46,924 nt of DNA. It comes from Clostridia bacterium (GTDB taxonomy: Bacteria; Bacillota; Clostridia; Oscillospirales; Acutalibacteraceae). How positions within the stretch are numbered: position 1 is the stretch's first letter; each line of letters starts with the position of its first letter. This document shows positions 15,654-24,621 of this stretch, piece after piece. Location of the stretch: assembly GCA_029226955.1 (NCBI GenBank), contig JAQXZA010000150.1:1-46924 (forward strand), in the 5' to 3' direction. Both the position numbers and the translations under genes were made by a program. The notes beneath the pieces are model-generated. The model ran no database searches. It saw only the letters and a program-made list of their open reading frames with translations, and was not told the DNA's origin.

Positions 15654-16431
15654 TTCTCTCACCGCCTCTTCCAAGATAGACAGCCTGTACGGTTTTGTCG
15701 GCAAGAACATCATCAACGTTGCCTTCCATAAGAACTTTGCCCTCGTGAAGTACCGTGACTGTATCGGCAATTTGTTTTACAAAGTCCATATCGTGTTCAA
15801 CAACTATTATTGTACACTCTTTTTTAATTTCCATCAACAGTCTGCCGGTTTTAAATGTTTCAGGCTTGCCCATACCAGCCGCCGGTTCGTCAAGCATAAT
15901 AATTTCAGGTTTCTGAACAAGCTGCATTGCAATTTCAAGCCATTGTTTCTGACCGTGTGCAAGCGAACCGGCTTTTTCATCTGCCTTGTCGTCAAGATTA
16001 ACCTTTTTCAGAATTTCCATAATGTTTTCCATATCGTCTTTTGTAGGATTTCTGAAAATTGAATCAAGTACACCTTTGTGACCTTTAAGCGACAGTATCA
16101 TATTTTCAAGAACGGTAAGATTTACAAACACCGACGGAACCTGAAACTTTCTTCCTATTCCCTCGTTTACTATTTTGTATTCTTTCATACCCGTAAGACG
16201 AACAGATTCACGTCCCTGAGGATAAAAGTGTACTGTTCCCTGAGTAGGCTTGGTTTTTGCACAGATAATATCGAGGAGTGTGGTTTTTCCCGCACCGTTA
16301 GGTCCGATAAAAAAATGTATTGTGTGACGCTTTACATCTATTTTTACATCTGTCAAAGCCCTGAAACCGTCAAATACAACCGATATGTTCTTTATCGCAA
16401 GAACAGTATCATTTTCTTTATTATGCGGCAT
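15646..16431 (-). CDS. urtD: Urea ABC transporter ATP-binding protein UrtD
   Basis: The protein has 261 residues of the LivG/UrtD class. Walker A is GPNGAGKTT near residue 43. The signature is the family variant LAHGQKQWLEIAMQL, and Walker B is IIMLDEPAAGM, followed by VVEHDMDFVKQIADTVTVLHEGK. The start overlaps the end of urtC by 11 bases and has an AAGGAGG site nine bases upstream, inside urtC. It pairs with UrtE to energise urea import across the cytoplasmic membrane. The FxVPSVFVNLTVLENM stretch is the Q-loop region typical of this subgroup. Confidence 0.94.
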   Translation of the reverse strand: MPHNKENDTVLAIKNISVVFDGFRALTDVKIDVKRHTIHFFIGPNGAGKTTLLDIICAKTKPTQGTVHFYPQGRESVRLTGMKEYKIVNEGIGRKFQVPSVFVNLTVLENMILSLKGHKGVLDSIFRNPTKDDMENIMEILKKVNLDDKADEKAGSLAHGQKQWLEIAMQLVQKPEIIMLDEPAAGMGKPETFKTGRLLMEIKKECTIIVVEHDMDFVKQIADTVTVLHEGKVLMEGNVDDVLADKTVQAVYLGRGGERNA

Positions 16432-17551
16432 CAGTACCAGCCTCCTTCTTGTTTTTGTCTGATTTTGTAATACGTCTTATCAGAGCCGGTATCTGCTCCT
16501 TGAAAAGACCGATAATACCGCCCTTGAAGAACAGGATTGCAAGACAGAAAATTGCACCGAGTATGTACTGCCATACATCAACCAAAGCACCTGAACTGAG
16601 ATTGTATTCACAAAGATTGATAAGGAAAGTACCGAGAACAGCACCGAGAATTGTTCCTCTGCCGCCGACTGCTACCCATATAACCATTGTAACGGAGAAA
16701 GAAATTGTCATCTGAGTAGGTGTGATACTTCCGTTGAAGTTTACGAACAACGCACCGCCTATTGCTGCCATAATTGCCGAGATAATATAAATTACATTTT
16801 TATATCTGTTTACGCAATAACCCGAAAAGAATGTTCTGTTTTCGCCGTCACGTATAGCAATAAGAAGTTTTCCGAACTTTCTGTTTACAAGGAACGACGC
16901 AACTGCATAAATAACAACAAGTACAACAAGCGTAATTATAAACAGTGTGATAAGATTTCCTTTGTTTGCCGGGCCTCTTGTTTTTCCGACAATAGCGTCA
17001 AAATCGGTAATACCGTTGTTGCCGCCTGTAAAGCCGGAATTTGCAATAAATATGGAATAAGCTGCCCACGTGAGTGCCTGAGTAATAATTGAAAAATATA
17101 CGCCTTTTATGCGGCTGCGGAACACGAAAAATCCGATAACTCCGGCAACAACAGCCGGAACCGCAAGTATAAGTATAAAGGTCAGCGGTTCTGAGAGAAA
17201 CGGTTTCCAGAATGTCGGGAGTTCATTTATACCCGCAATCTGCATAAAATCAGTGATGTTTCCGCCGTTTGATTTCAGTTTGAGATACATAGCCATTGCA
17301 TAGCCGCCAAGACAAAAATACAATCCGTGTCCGAGGCTTAACATTCCAGTATAACCCCATACAAGATCAAGTCCTATGGCAACCATTGCATAGCACATAC
17401 ATTTTCCGAGGAACTGTATCATTGCGGTTGTGGACATAACAAACGGACATACAGCAAGGATTATTACCAATACGGCAAATACTATATGATAACCGTATTT
17501 AAATCTGCTGATAAACCCGCCCTTTTTCTTTAAAAGTGGTGTATTCGGCAT
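16421..17551 (-). CDS. urtC: Urea ABC transporter permease UrtC
   Basis: The protein has 376 residues and is a polytopic membrane protein of the LivM/UrtC class. The ATG at 17551 follows AGGGGGG by six bases; an ATG six codons earlier overlaps the urtB stop and has no site. Recognisable family stretches are GLDLVWGYTGMLSLGHGLYFCLGGYAMAMY, VYFSIITQALTWAAYSIFIANSGFTGGNNGI and WVAVGGRGTILGAVLGTFLIN. The C-terminal tail is basic and cytoplasmic. With UrtB it forms the transmembrane channel of the importer. Confidence 0.94.
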   Translation of the reverse strand: MPNTPLLKKKGGFISRFKYGYHIVFAVLVIILAVCPFVMSTTAMIQFLGKCMCYAMVAIGLDLVWGYTGMLSLGHGLYFCLGGYAMAMYLKLKSNGGNITDFMQIAGINELPTFWKPFLSEPLTFILILAVPAVVAGVIGFFVFRSRIKGVYFSIITQALTWAAYSIFIANSGFTGGNNGITDFDAIVGKTRGPANKGNLITLFIITLVVLVVIYAVASFLVNRKFGKLLIAIRDGENRTFFSGYCVNRYKNVIYIISAIMAAIGGALFVNFNGSITPTQMTISFSVTMVIWVAVGGRGTILGAVLGTFLINLCEYNLSSGALVDVWQYILGAIFCLAILFFKGGIIGLFKEQIPALIRRITKSDKNKKEAGTDAA

Positions 17552-17565
17552 AATAATCCCCCCTG

Positions 17566-18474
17566 TCATTCTTCGTCAAGACTTCTGCTTCTGATTGTGA
17601 ACAGTCCTTTTGGACGGAATTGCAGAAATACAATAACAAGTATCAGCACGATTGCCCTTGCAATAGACGAACTCTGGTAAGTTTCCACAAATACGCTTGC
17701 AAAACCGATAATGCCCGAACCAAGTACAGTGCCGAGAATATTTCCTACACCGCCGAGAACAACCGTAATAAACGAATATACGATATAATTCTGACCGACT
17801 GTGGAGTCAATCGAACCGAGCAAAGCTATTGCACAACCGGCAATACCGGCAAGTCCCGAACCCATACCGAATGTAAGCAAATCCACTTTTCTTGAATTTA
17901 TGCCCATACATTGTGCCATAGGTCTGTTCTGCATTGTTGCTCGCATTTTCATACCAAAACCCGACTTGTTCATTACTGCCCACACAATTACGATTGTAAC
18001 AGCAACAAGACCGATTATGAATATACGGTTATATGAGAATGTACAGCCGCCAATCGTAAGTCCGCCCGAAAGAAACGACGGTGCAGTTACATTTACGCCC
18101 TGTGTTCCGAATATTGTTCTTGCCGCCTGTTGTAATATAAGGCTGACACCCCATGTTGCCAAAAGACTATCTATTTTTCTGCCGTACAGTCTGCTGATAA
18201 GAAGTTTTTCCATAATACAGCCAAGAATAAATGTAACAACAAAGGCAGAGATAATTGCGGCAAAATAATAAAGACTTCCTATTGATTCAGGCATATATTG
18301 ATTAAAGAATTGTTGTGTTACGAATGTCATATATGCACCAATCATAACAAATTCGCCGTGTGCCATATTTATAACACCCATAAGTCCGAATGTTATCGAC
18401 AATCCAAGTGCAACCAAAAGGTAAATGGAACTCAGACTAAGACCGTTAAACAATGTATTTACAACCTGTTCCAT
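17566..18474 (-). CDS. urtB: Urea ABC transporter permease UrtB
   Basis: The protein has 302 residues starting at MEQVVNTLFNGLSLSSIYLLVALG, with a GGAGGTG site; the upstream in-frame extension lacks one. It is a polytopic permease of the LivH/UrtB class. Typical stretches are GLSITFGLMGVINMAHGEFVMIGAY, LLATWGVSLILQQAARTIFGTQGVNV, MRATMQNRPMAQCMGIN and SFITVVLGGVGNILGTVLGSGIIG. It ends RPKGLFTIRSRSLDEE, as is usual for the family. It sits between urtA (93 bp upstream, with an intervening hairpin) and urtC. Confidence 0.95.
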   Translation of the reverse strand: MEQVVNTLFNGLSLSSIYLLVALGLSITFGLMGVINMAHGEFVMIGAYMTFVTQQFFNQYMPESIGSLYYFAAIISAFVVTFILGCIMEKLLISRLYGRKIDSLLATWGVSLILQQAARTIFGTQGVNVTAPSFLSGGLTIGGCTFSYNRIFIIGLVAVTIVIVWAVMNKSGFGMKMRATMQNRPMAQCMGINSRKVDLLTFGMGSGLAGIAGCAIALLGSIDSTVGQNYIVYSFITVVLGGVGNILGTVLGSGIIGFASVFVETYQSSSIARAIVLILVIVFLQFRPKGLFTIRSRSLDEE

Positions 18475-18514
18475 TGCTACACCTCCACATAATGTTTTTA
18501 CCCTGTCATTAAAT

Positions 18515-18541
18515 AGTGGCTCTGAAAATTTCAGAACCACT
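18515..18541 (-). terminator. Intercistronic hairpin between urtA and urtB
   Basis: The stem is AGTGG/CCACT plus TCTGA/TCAGA with a one-base mismatch; on the minus strand a weak T-tract (TATTTAAT) follows. A hairpin directly after a binding-protein gene is common in ABC operons and usually lets the binding protein be made in excess over the permeases. It begins 26 bp after the urtA stop. Confidence 0.65.
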
Positions 18542-18567
18542 ACTCAGACTATAAATTGACCGACTTA

Positions 18568-19845
18568 TTATTCAAGCGGTTTGACACCGGCTTTAACAGC
18601 CCATTCATAAGTTTCAAGATACGGGTCGGGCTTTACTGGTTCATCTGTTGCGTGAACCTGATAGATAAGACCGTCTTCCTTTACTTCACCTATGATAACT
18701 TTCTTGTAAAGGTGCTGATTATCTCCGTCAATGGTTACTTTGCCCTCAGGAGCGTCAAATGAAATTTCGCCTGATTTAATTGCTTTAAGTATATCGCCAA
18801 CTTCAAAGCTGTTTGCCTTTTCAACGGCTGCTTTCCAGAGATATACAGCGTCATAAGCCGCCTCAGCCGGATCTGATGTTACTCTGTCCTTACCGAACAT
18901 ATCCTTGTATGCGGCAACAAATTTCTTGTTTGTATCCGTTTCCGTTGTCTGATAATAGTTCCAAGACATCATATGACCTTTAAGAATATCTGCACCGATA
19001 GTCTTTACTTCTTCTTCGGCAATAGAGAACGACATTGTCATATATTCCTTGCTTGTGTAGTTCTTTTCTGCCATCTGTTTGAAGAATGATACATTACCTG
19101 TACCATTAAGTGTGTTTACAATTACATCAGGTTTTGCAGCCTCGATTTTTGAAATAATTGTCGAAAAGTCCGTCTGATCCATATCGGCATATTCTGTTCC
19201 GACAACTTCAAGTCCGGCATTTTTTACCTGTGCATCAATAATTTCATTTGCGGTTCTCGGGAATACATAGTCAGAACCGAGAAGGAAGAATTTTTTGTAG
19301 CCTTTTTCGATAAGGTAATCAATAGCCGGTACAATCTGCTGATTCGGTGCAGCACCTGTATAAACGATATTTGAAGAACTTTCCATACCCTCATACTGAA
19401 CAGGATAGAAAAGAAGTGCATTATAATCTTCAAATACAGGTTTTACGGCTTTTCTTGATGAAGATGTCCAACAGCCGAAAACCGTTGTAACGCCGTCCTG
19501 ATCAATAAGTTTTTCTGCCTTTGTAGCGAATGTTGACGGGTCAGACGCACCGTCCTCCTCCTGATACTCAATTTTCTTTCCAAGCACACCGCCCGATTCG
19601 TTGATTTCTGAAATAGCGAGTTTTTCCGCATCGCTTACAGCCTTTTCTGAAATTGCCATTGAACCCGTCAGCGAATGAAGAAGTCCGACTTTTACGCTTT
19701 CTCCGCTGTTTGTCTGATTTGAAGCCGTAGATGCTCCGGAAGATGTTTCCCCTCCGCTGTTTCCACAGCCTGTGAGCATACACGTTGCCAGCAATGCCGA
19801 CGCAGTCACCGTTGCAAATATTTTTAAAAACCCCTTTTTTCCCAT
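18568..19845 (-). CDS. urtA: Urea ABC transporter substrate-binding lipoprotein UrtA
   Basis: The protein has 425 residues. A lipoprotein signal peptide (MGKKGFLKIF … LATCMLTGC) places the lipid-anchored Cys at 27, followed by a Ser/Gly-rich linker. The mature part is a type I periplasmic-binding fold of the AmiC/UrtA group: VGLLHSLTGSMAISEKAVSDAEKLAI, TTVFGCWTSSSRKAVKPVFEDYNALLFYPVQYEGMESS, YTGAAPNQQIVPAIDYL and MSFSIAEEEVKTIG. These are hallmarks of urea- and short-amide-binding proteins. It is tethered outside the cell and delivers urea to UrtBC. An AGAAAGGA site precedes the ATG. It is the first gene of the urt operon. Confidence 0.95.
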   Translation of the reverse strand: MGKKGFLKIFATVTASALLATCMLTGCGNSGGETSSGASTASNQTNSGESVKVGLLHSLTGSMAISEKAVSDAEKLAISEINESGGVLGKKIEYQEEDGASDPSTFATKAEKLIDQDGVTTVFGCWTSSSRKAVKPVFEDYNALLFYPVQYEGMESSSNIVYTGAAPNQQIVPAIDYLIEKGYKKFFLLGSDYVFPRTANEIIDAQVKNAGLEVVGTEYADMDQTDFSTIISKIEAAKPDVIVNTLNGTGNVSFFKQMAEKNYTSKEYMTMSFSIAEEEVKTIGADILKGHMMSWNYYQTTETDTNKKFVAAYKDMFGKDRVTSDPAEAAYDAVYLWKAAVEKANSFEVGDILKAIKSGEISFDAPEGKVTIDGDNQHLYKKVIIGEVKEDGLIYQVHATDEPVKPDPYLETYEWAVKAGVKPLE

Positions 19846-19886
19846 TTTCCTTTCTTCCTTTCATTATCTTTTTTAATAAAAAATGA

Positions 19887-19916
19887 AGTCAATACCATAT
19901 TTCTGTGGTACTGACT
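19887..19916 (-). terminator. Terminator hairpin in front of urtA
   Basis: Arms AGTCA/TGACT and TACCA/TGGTA are separated by one mismatch, with an eight-base loop. On the minus strand TTCATTTTTT follows. It lies between the cytidylate-kinase-like gene and urtA. The 3' arm contains TTGACT, and GATAAT lies 18 bases downstream, so a weak urtA promoter could overlap the terminator. Confidence 0.7.
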
Positions 19917-19942
19917 CCATTGTCAGGCGTATTGAAACAAAA

Positions 19943-20572
19943 TTACATTTTTCCGCTGATTTTAAGGTAATTGATTATAATATCGGCACATTTTTCAATA
20001 CCGATTCTGTCGCTGTTGAGCGTCATATGATATGACGTAGGATTTGTCCAGTAATCGCCGCCGGTATAATAACGGTAGTAATCCGCACGGTATTTATCCG
20101 TCTGATAAATCATTGACGCAGCCTCGTCATCTGTAACACCGAGATATTTTTTCAGTCTTTCAACACAGGCTTTTCTCGGTGCCTCTATATAAACACTCAC
20201 GACATTATCATAATTCCGCAGAATATGATTTGAACACTTGCCGATAATTATGCAGGATTGAGATTCCGCTAATTCACAGATTATCTTTTTTTGTATATTG
20301 AACAGGTTGACGTCAGATGTAAAATCCTTGTCTGACGGTTCAACAATTTTATCCGTGTTCTTTGCCACACTGAGTTTTTTCAGCAGTTTCTTGTGACGGA
20401 GTTTTTCGTCGGAAAGTTCAAACAGACTTTCGTTTATTCCGCTGTATTCCGACGCCATAGATAAAATCTGACTCCAATAACACGGTATTCCGAGCTTTTC
20501 GGAAAGATTGAATCCAACCTCACGACCGCCACTTCCAAAGCCTCTTGCAATGGTTATAATATAATTCTTCAT
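19943..20572 (-). CDS. Cytidylate-kinase-like family protein
   Basis: The protein has 209 residues. The start MKNYIITIARGFGSGGREVGFNLSEKLGIPCYW matches the Cytidylate_kin2 family, in which the P-loop is the modified GFGSGGREVG. Other typical stretches are SCIIIGKCSNHILR, VSVYIEAPRKACVERLKKYLGVTDDEA and DKYRADYYRYYTGGDYW. The family resembles CMP kinase, but many members are uncharacterised and substrate use is unproven. A GGGAGGAAG site precedes the ATG. It lies between the two-component genes and urtA, an unexpected place for a housekeeping kinase, so a regulatory role in the urea module is possible but only inferred. Confidence 0.88.
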   Translation of the reverse strand: MKNYIITIARGFGSGGREVGFNLSEKLGIPCYWSQILSMASEYSGINESLFELSDEKLRHKKLLKKLSVAKNTDKIVEPSDKDFTSDVNLFNIQKKIICELAESQSCIIIGKCSNHILRNYDNVVSVYIEAPRKACVERLKKYLGVTDDEAASMIYQTDKYRADYYRYYTGGDYWTNPTSYHMTLNSDRIGIEKCADIIINYLKISGKM

Positions 20573-20600
20573 CGGACTTCCTCCCTTTAAGGAATTATCC

Positions 20601-20636
20601 GAAAATGAATAATTGCTTTATGAATTATTCATTTTC
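20601..20636. repeat. 14-bp perfect inverted repeat in the leader of the kinase-like gene
   Basis: GAAAATGAATAATT and its reverse complement flank an 8-base loop. It lies 28 bases before the start at 20572, between the AraC-type regulator stop and this gene. There is no clear T-tract. The rest of the 134-base gap is AT-rich and contains TATAATATAAT near 20643-20653 on the minus strand, a possible -10, with no convincing -35. Confidence 0.7.
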
Positions 20637-20706
20637 AAGCTGATTATATTATAAATTTACTTTATATTTTTTACCACTGCAATTTACAGCTATTTTCCGT
20701 CAAAAA

Positions 20707-21465
20707 TCAGCTATTTTTGCGAAATTCCGCCGGACTCATACCAAAAGTATCCTTAAAAACCCGTGCAAAATAATCCGCTGACGAATATCCGAGCATATCG
20801 CTTATTTCATACATTTTATGCTGACCGCCTATTATAAGCATTTTGGCATATTCCATTTTTATGTCGATATATATTGTCTTGAAATTCTGACCTGTTTTTT
20901 GTTTTATGAGTTTTCCGAAATAATCCTTGCTTAGTCCGAATTTTGATGAAATATCGTCCATAGTAATATCCGTACCGATATTGTCCGAGATATATGAACA
21001 TACATTTTTAATAAGGCTGTCATCAGGATTGACACCGTACTTTTTCATAACATCAGAAATCATATTTCTGACTTCTTTGTTTTCGCTTTTTTCGTTCATA
21101 TATTTTTTCAGAGATTCAAGACTTTCATCAAGGGCATTTTCTGTCAGCGGTTTCATAACATAGTCAACCGCACCAAATTTCAAACCCTCTCTTGCATACT
21201 CAAATTCCTTGTATGAGCTTATAAGCACGACAAAAATATCCAGTTCCCTTTGTTTAATTGCTTTAAGCAAGTCAATTCCGTCCATAACAGGCATTCTTAT
21301 ATCCGTGAAAATTATATCAACGCTGTTTTTTTCAAGGAGTTCAAGTGCCTGTCTGCCGTTATTGGCTTCAAGAACTATCTCAAAGCCGTGTTTTTTCCAC
21401 GACTTCATATTACGGTAAACATAGCATATTGCCATATCGTCATCAACAATCATTACTCTGTACAT
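20707..21465 (-). CDS. Response regulator with AraC-type DNA-binding domain
   Basis: The protein has 252 residues. The receiver domain has MIVDDD at 5-10, phospho-acceptor D55 in IIFTDIRMPVMDG, and the conserved Lys in DYVMKPL. The C-terminal 100 residues form an AraC helix-turn-helix pair: ITMDDISSKFGLSKDYFGKLIKQKTGQNF, then ISDMLGYSSADYFARVFKDTFGMSPAEFRK. The start lies 13 bp inside the end of the upstream hybrid kinase gene, so the two are translationally coupled and form a cognate pair. Likely targets are the urt or urease promoters nearby; that is inferred from position. Confidence 0.95.
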   Translation of the reverse strand: MYRVMIVDDDMAICYVYRNMKSWKKHGFEIVLEANNGRQALELLEKNSVDIIFTDIRMPVMDGIDLLKAIKQRELDIFVVLISSYKEFEYAREGLKFGAVDYVMKPLTENALDESLESLKKYMNEKSENKEVRNMISDVMKKYGVNPDDSLIKNVCSYISDNIGTDITMDDISSKFGLSKDYFGKLIKQKTGQNFKTIYIDIKMEYAKMLIIGGQHKMYEISDMLGYSSADYFARVFKDTFGMSPAEFRKNS

Positions 21466-24176
21466 TTTTCATTCCCCCTGTTAATATATCCGATAATGCC
21501 TTTAAAATCAAAGCTGTCACACGATTTTTTCAGATTATCGAATGTTTCCCTGTCCGTCAGCATTTTTATCATATCAATATTTTCATTGAATAGCTCTATG
21601 GCGGAAACGTCATTTTTTTCGCTTAATTTTTTTATTTCCGCAAAAACCTCTTTTATATTGAAATCCGGCGGTAATGACACAATAGCTTTATCAGCCTGTT
21701 TTTCTGACTGCATATAATTTTTTATGGATTCAAGTGTTTTGTTGAATATCTCCTCAAAGTTTTTAAACTCATCATAGTTTTTGTTTCTTAACTGTTCCAT
21801 AAGTTTTTGTGACGACAACGACAATTTCTGACAGCCGATTGAACCACTTATGCCTTTAAGCGTATGTACAATATTCTCGGCAGAATTAAAATCACCTGTT
21901 GATATAAAACTCCTGATTTTTGTACAGTCGTCGCCGTTACATTCAATAAAGCCGTTAAGCACCGCATAAAATTCTTTTTGGCTTAATCCTGAATTTTCAC
22001 AGCAATATGAACTGTCAAAGAAATCTTCTTTGTTTTCGTATTCAGTTTTTACTGTCTTGGAAGTCTGATAATTTGGAAGATATTTTTGAAGAATGGAATA
22101 AAGGCGGTTCACCTTGAAAGGCTTTGTAAGATAATCTGTCATTCCTGTTTCAGCGGCTTTTTTATCAAAATCGTGTATCACATCTGCCGTTAAAGCAATT
22201 ACAGGTACGGTTTTATAATTTTCTGTCTGACGTATTTTTTTAACCGTTTCAAAACCGTCCATATCGGGCATTCTTACGTCCATAAAGATAAGTTTTATGT
22301 TCTTTTCTTTTCTCAGTATTTCAAGTGCCTCATTTCCGCTGTATGCAGTAAATACTTCAAGTCCGCAGTTTGCAAGAATTTCTTTGTGAATCTGTACATT
22401 TACCTCGTTGTCGTCAGTAACAAGAACTTTTTCGTTTTTATATGTCGGTTTTAATGTAATAGTGTTTACAGGACTTTTCGTTGATATAAAAAATTCAAGG
22501 CTGAAATAAAACACCGAACCTTTTCCGACTTGGCTTTCAACTTCAATCTTGCTTTTTCCGCCGCTGAGTGCTGACACAATCTGCTGACATATCGGCAGTC
22601 CGAGTCCTGTACCTTTGAACTCTCCTGATGATGAACCACTTTGTATGTACGGTCTGAAAACTGACTGTAACGCTTTTTCGTCCATTCCTGTGCCTGTATC
22701 ACGGACTTCAAAATAAATTGTGCATTTATCTTTATCAATACTTTTCAGCCTGATATTAACAGTTACACCGCCGTCTGATGTAAATTTCACGGCATTACTT
22801 ATAAGATTTATAAGCACCTGACGAAGTTTTAACGAGTCGCCCACAAGCATTTCGGGAAGTTCAGAATCTTTATTGAAAACAAGATAAAGATTTTTTCTGT
22901 CAGCCTGATTTTTCATTACGGAATAAACCTCAGACAGAAGTTTCGGAAAATCAAAATCAGTTTTTTCAGTTTTCATATAATGCGACTCAAACTTTGTATA
23001 ATCAAGAATATCGTTTACAACACCGAGTAAAACATCAACTGAATAATAAATTCCGTTGACATAGGAATTTTGTTTTTCGTTGAGTTCGGTCTGTAAAAGG
23101 AGTTCCGAATATCCGCTGACAGCATTAAGCGAGGTTCTCATTTCGTGGCTCATCTGTGCCATAAAAACACTTTTTGAACGGTTTGAGGTTTTCGCCCTGT
23201 TGCGTTCACGACGCATATTTTCTTCGGCTTTTCTACGCTGAAAAAGCTCTGAATGTACGGTATCAATAAGTCTGTTGAACACTATTCCGAGTTCTTTTAC
23301 TTCTTTTGCACCGTCAGGAATCATTTTTACTGCCATTTTATTTACATTCAAATCGGAAATAAATTTTGACTTATTATTATTTTTACTTCTGTATATGCTT
23401 TCAGTGTATTTTTTTATAGGATTGATATAGAGCTTATGAAATATAATAAAAATTCCGCCTATTGCAAACATAGTAAAACAGGACGAAACAACCAGTATAA
23501 TTGTTGCTGTCTGTGTACCTGATTTTGTTTTTGCAACATCATTATCAAGACGGTCATTCATTATTTTCTGAAAACTGTTTATCGCACCCGTTATATGATT
23601 TTTGTAATAATCATAATTTTCATCATACAAAATCAATATAGCCTTTTCTTTCATATCTGCTTTGTTCACGTTTTCTTTTATATCATACTGCATTACTTTG
23701 CTGACATAATTATATAATTCGCTGTCATATCTGAAATTATCTGCTGTCCAACCCTCACCCATAATCGCCAGTTTCATTGAATATGTTTCAGTCTTTATAA
23801 GCAAGTCTGAATATTTTTTAGCCTCTTTCAGAAAAGATATTTCTTCCTCCACAGGACTTTCCTTTTCAAATGTTTCTATTGCCTTGTCCCTTGTTTTCGT
23901 CACATAAATTTCATTCCAGTAATTATACAAATGTTGTATGTCGTGTGTTATGGAGAAAAGCCGAACCTCTGATGTAAGATAATCCGATGCGTCAGCAAGG
24001 TCAAGTCCTAATTGTCTGTAAGTATTTCTATCATAGTTTGCTTTTTCTTCTTCGTTGATACAGTTGTTTATATAAAATGTACTTAAAATCAGTATCAGCA
24101 CAACCAACATAAACACTGCTATTGATAAAAATGTTATATTCTTACCACTTTTTATATTATCCGTATTTATACTCAC
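21453..24176 (-). CDS. Membrane hybrid sensor histidine kinase (HK-REC-Hpt)
   Basis: The protein has 907 residues from a GTG start with an AGAGGTG site. Two membrane helices (about 12-35 and 223-247) bracket an extracellular domain of roughly 185 residues. A linker and coiled coil lead to HisKA with H344 in FMAQMSHEMRTSLN. The ATPase domain has NLISNAVKFT, DTGTGMDEK and GTGLGLPICQQIV. A receiver follows (LVTDDNEVN, MDVRMPDMDG, YLTKPF), and a C-terminal Hpt domain has its His in IVHTLKGISGSIG. It is a complete phosphorelay in one chain. The downstream overlapping gene is the output regulator. A promoter and leader hairpin precede it. A nitrogen or urea-related signal is inferred from neighbours. 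Confidence 0.95.
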   Translation of the reverse strand: MSINTDNIKSGKNITFLSIAVFMLVVLILILSTFYINNCINEEEKANYDRNTYRQLGLDLADASDYLTSEVRLFSITHDIQHLYNYWNEIYVTKTRDKAIETFEKESPVEEEISFLKEAKKYSDLLIKTETYSMKLAIMGEGWTADNFRYDSELYNYVSKVMQYDIKENVNKADMKEKAILILYDENYDYYKNHITGAINSFQKIMNDRLDNDVAKTKSGTQTATIILVVSSCFTMFAIGGIFIIFHKLYINPIKKYTESIYRSKNNNKSKFISDLNVNKMAVKMIPDGAKEVKELGIVFNRLIDTVHSELFQRRKAEENMRRERNRAKTSNRSKSVFMAQMSHEMRTSLNAVSGYSELLLQTELNEKQNSYVNGIYYSVDVLLGVVNDILDYTKFESHYMKTEKTDFDFPKLLSEVYSVMKNQADRKNLYLVFNKDSELPEMLVGDSLKLRQVLINLISNAVKFTSDGGVTVNIRLKSIDKDKCTIYFEVRDTGTGMDEKALQSVFRPYIQSGSSSGEFKGTGLGLPICQQIVSALSGGKSKIEVESQVGKGSVFYFSLEFFISTKSPVNTITLKPTYKNEKVLVTDDNEVNVQIHKEILANCGLEVFTAYSGNEALEILRKEKNIKLIFMDVRMPDMDGFETVKKIRQTENYKTVPVIALTADVIHDFDKKAAETGMTDYLTKPFKVNRLYSILQKYLPNYQTSKTVKTEYENKEDFFDSSYCCENSGLSQKEFYAVLNGFIECNGDDCTKIRSFISTGDFNSAENIVHTLKGISGSIGCQKLSLSSQKLMEQLRNKNYDEFKNFEEIFNKTLESIKNYMQSEKQADKAIVSLPPDFNIKEVFAEIKKLSEKNDVSAIELFNENIDMIKMLTDRETFDNLKKSCDSFDFKGIIGYINRGNEKCTE

Positions 24177-24221
24177 GGTTTTACACCTCTGATAATATTT
24201 TTCACAGATAAAACCCGAAAA

Positions 24222-24248
24222 CTGCTGACGATAAAATATCGACAGCAG
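24222..24248 (-). terminator. Hairpin in the leader of the hybrid kinase gene
   Basis: The stem is CTGCTG/CAGCAG and CGATA/TATCG with one mismatch and a three-base loop; TTTTCGGGTTTTA follows on the minus strand. It lies downstream of a likely promoter (24266-24293) and about 46 bases before the GTG start. It could be the terminator of the membrane-protein pair or an attenuator for the kinase. Confidence 0.65.
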
Positions 24249-24265
24249 TCCTCAGTCTTTTTTGG

Positions 24266-24293
24266 AGTATATTCAATGTAAAGTTATAATCAA
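24266..24293 (-). promoter_or_regulatory. Sigma-A-like promoter for the two-component genes
   Basis: On the minus strand the site reads TTGATT, a 16-base spacer, then TATACT. It lies after the stop of the small membrane gene at 24310 and before the leader hairpin of the hybrid kinase. Confidence 0.55.
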
Positions 24294-24309
24294 AGATTAG
24301 AATATATTT

Positions 24310-24621
24310 CTATTTTTGGCATAACTCACGTTTTATTATATTTTTCGGGTCTTTAACAAGCAGTATAACAACCCATATTACAAGCCCGAGTATAACTGCC
24401 GACAATCCCAAATAAGCGTCGTTCATCATTTCGTCTGTTGCAGAAACAAAATATTCAGCCCCAAGTTTTGAGTATTCAAAAATAGCATCAACAAGCCACA
24501 TAAGTCCTGCACCCCAGTACATATAGCACAATACGCCGACTTTCATTTTTCGTGCCTTTTCGCTTGCATACCATACAACAGTGGAAATTACTGCGGCAAA
24601 AATTGTAATCAGCAAGGTCAT
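24310..24621 (-). CDS. Small membrane protein (second of a pair) next to urease genes
   Basis: I do not recognise this 103-residue protein. Three hydrophobic segments are visible: LLITIFAAVISTVVWYA at the start, VGVLCYMYWGAGLMWLVDAIFEY in the middle, and YLGLSAVILGLVIWVVILLV near the end. A basic C-terminal tail (KDPKNIIKREL) suggests a cytoplasmic end. Its ATG overlaps the upstream gene's stop (ATGA), with a GAGGAGGG site, so the two proteins are made together and may form a complex. Position downstream of ureD and upstream of the sensor kinase suggests a role in urea, ammonia or nickel handling, or in signal sensing; none of these is shown. Confidence 0.75.
   Translation of the reverse strand: MTLLITIFAAVISTVVWYASEKARKMKVGVLCYMYWGAGLMWLVDAIFEYSKLGAEYFVSATDEMMNDAYLGLSAVILGLVIWVVILLVKDPKNIIKRELCQK

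Noticed and set aside
15654-15770. 39-residue N-terminal extension of UrtE
   Set aside because: It lies entirely inside urtD in another frame, and the family starts at the ATG overlapping the urtD stop.
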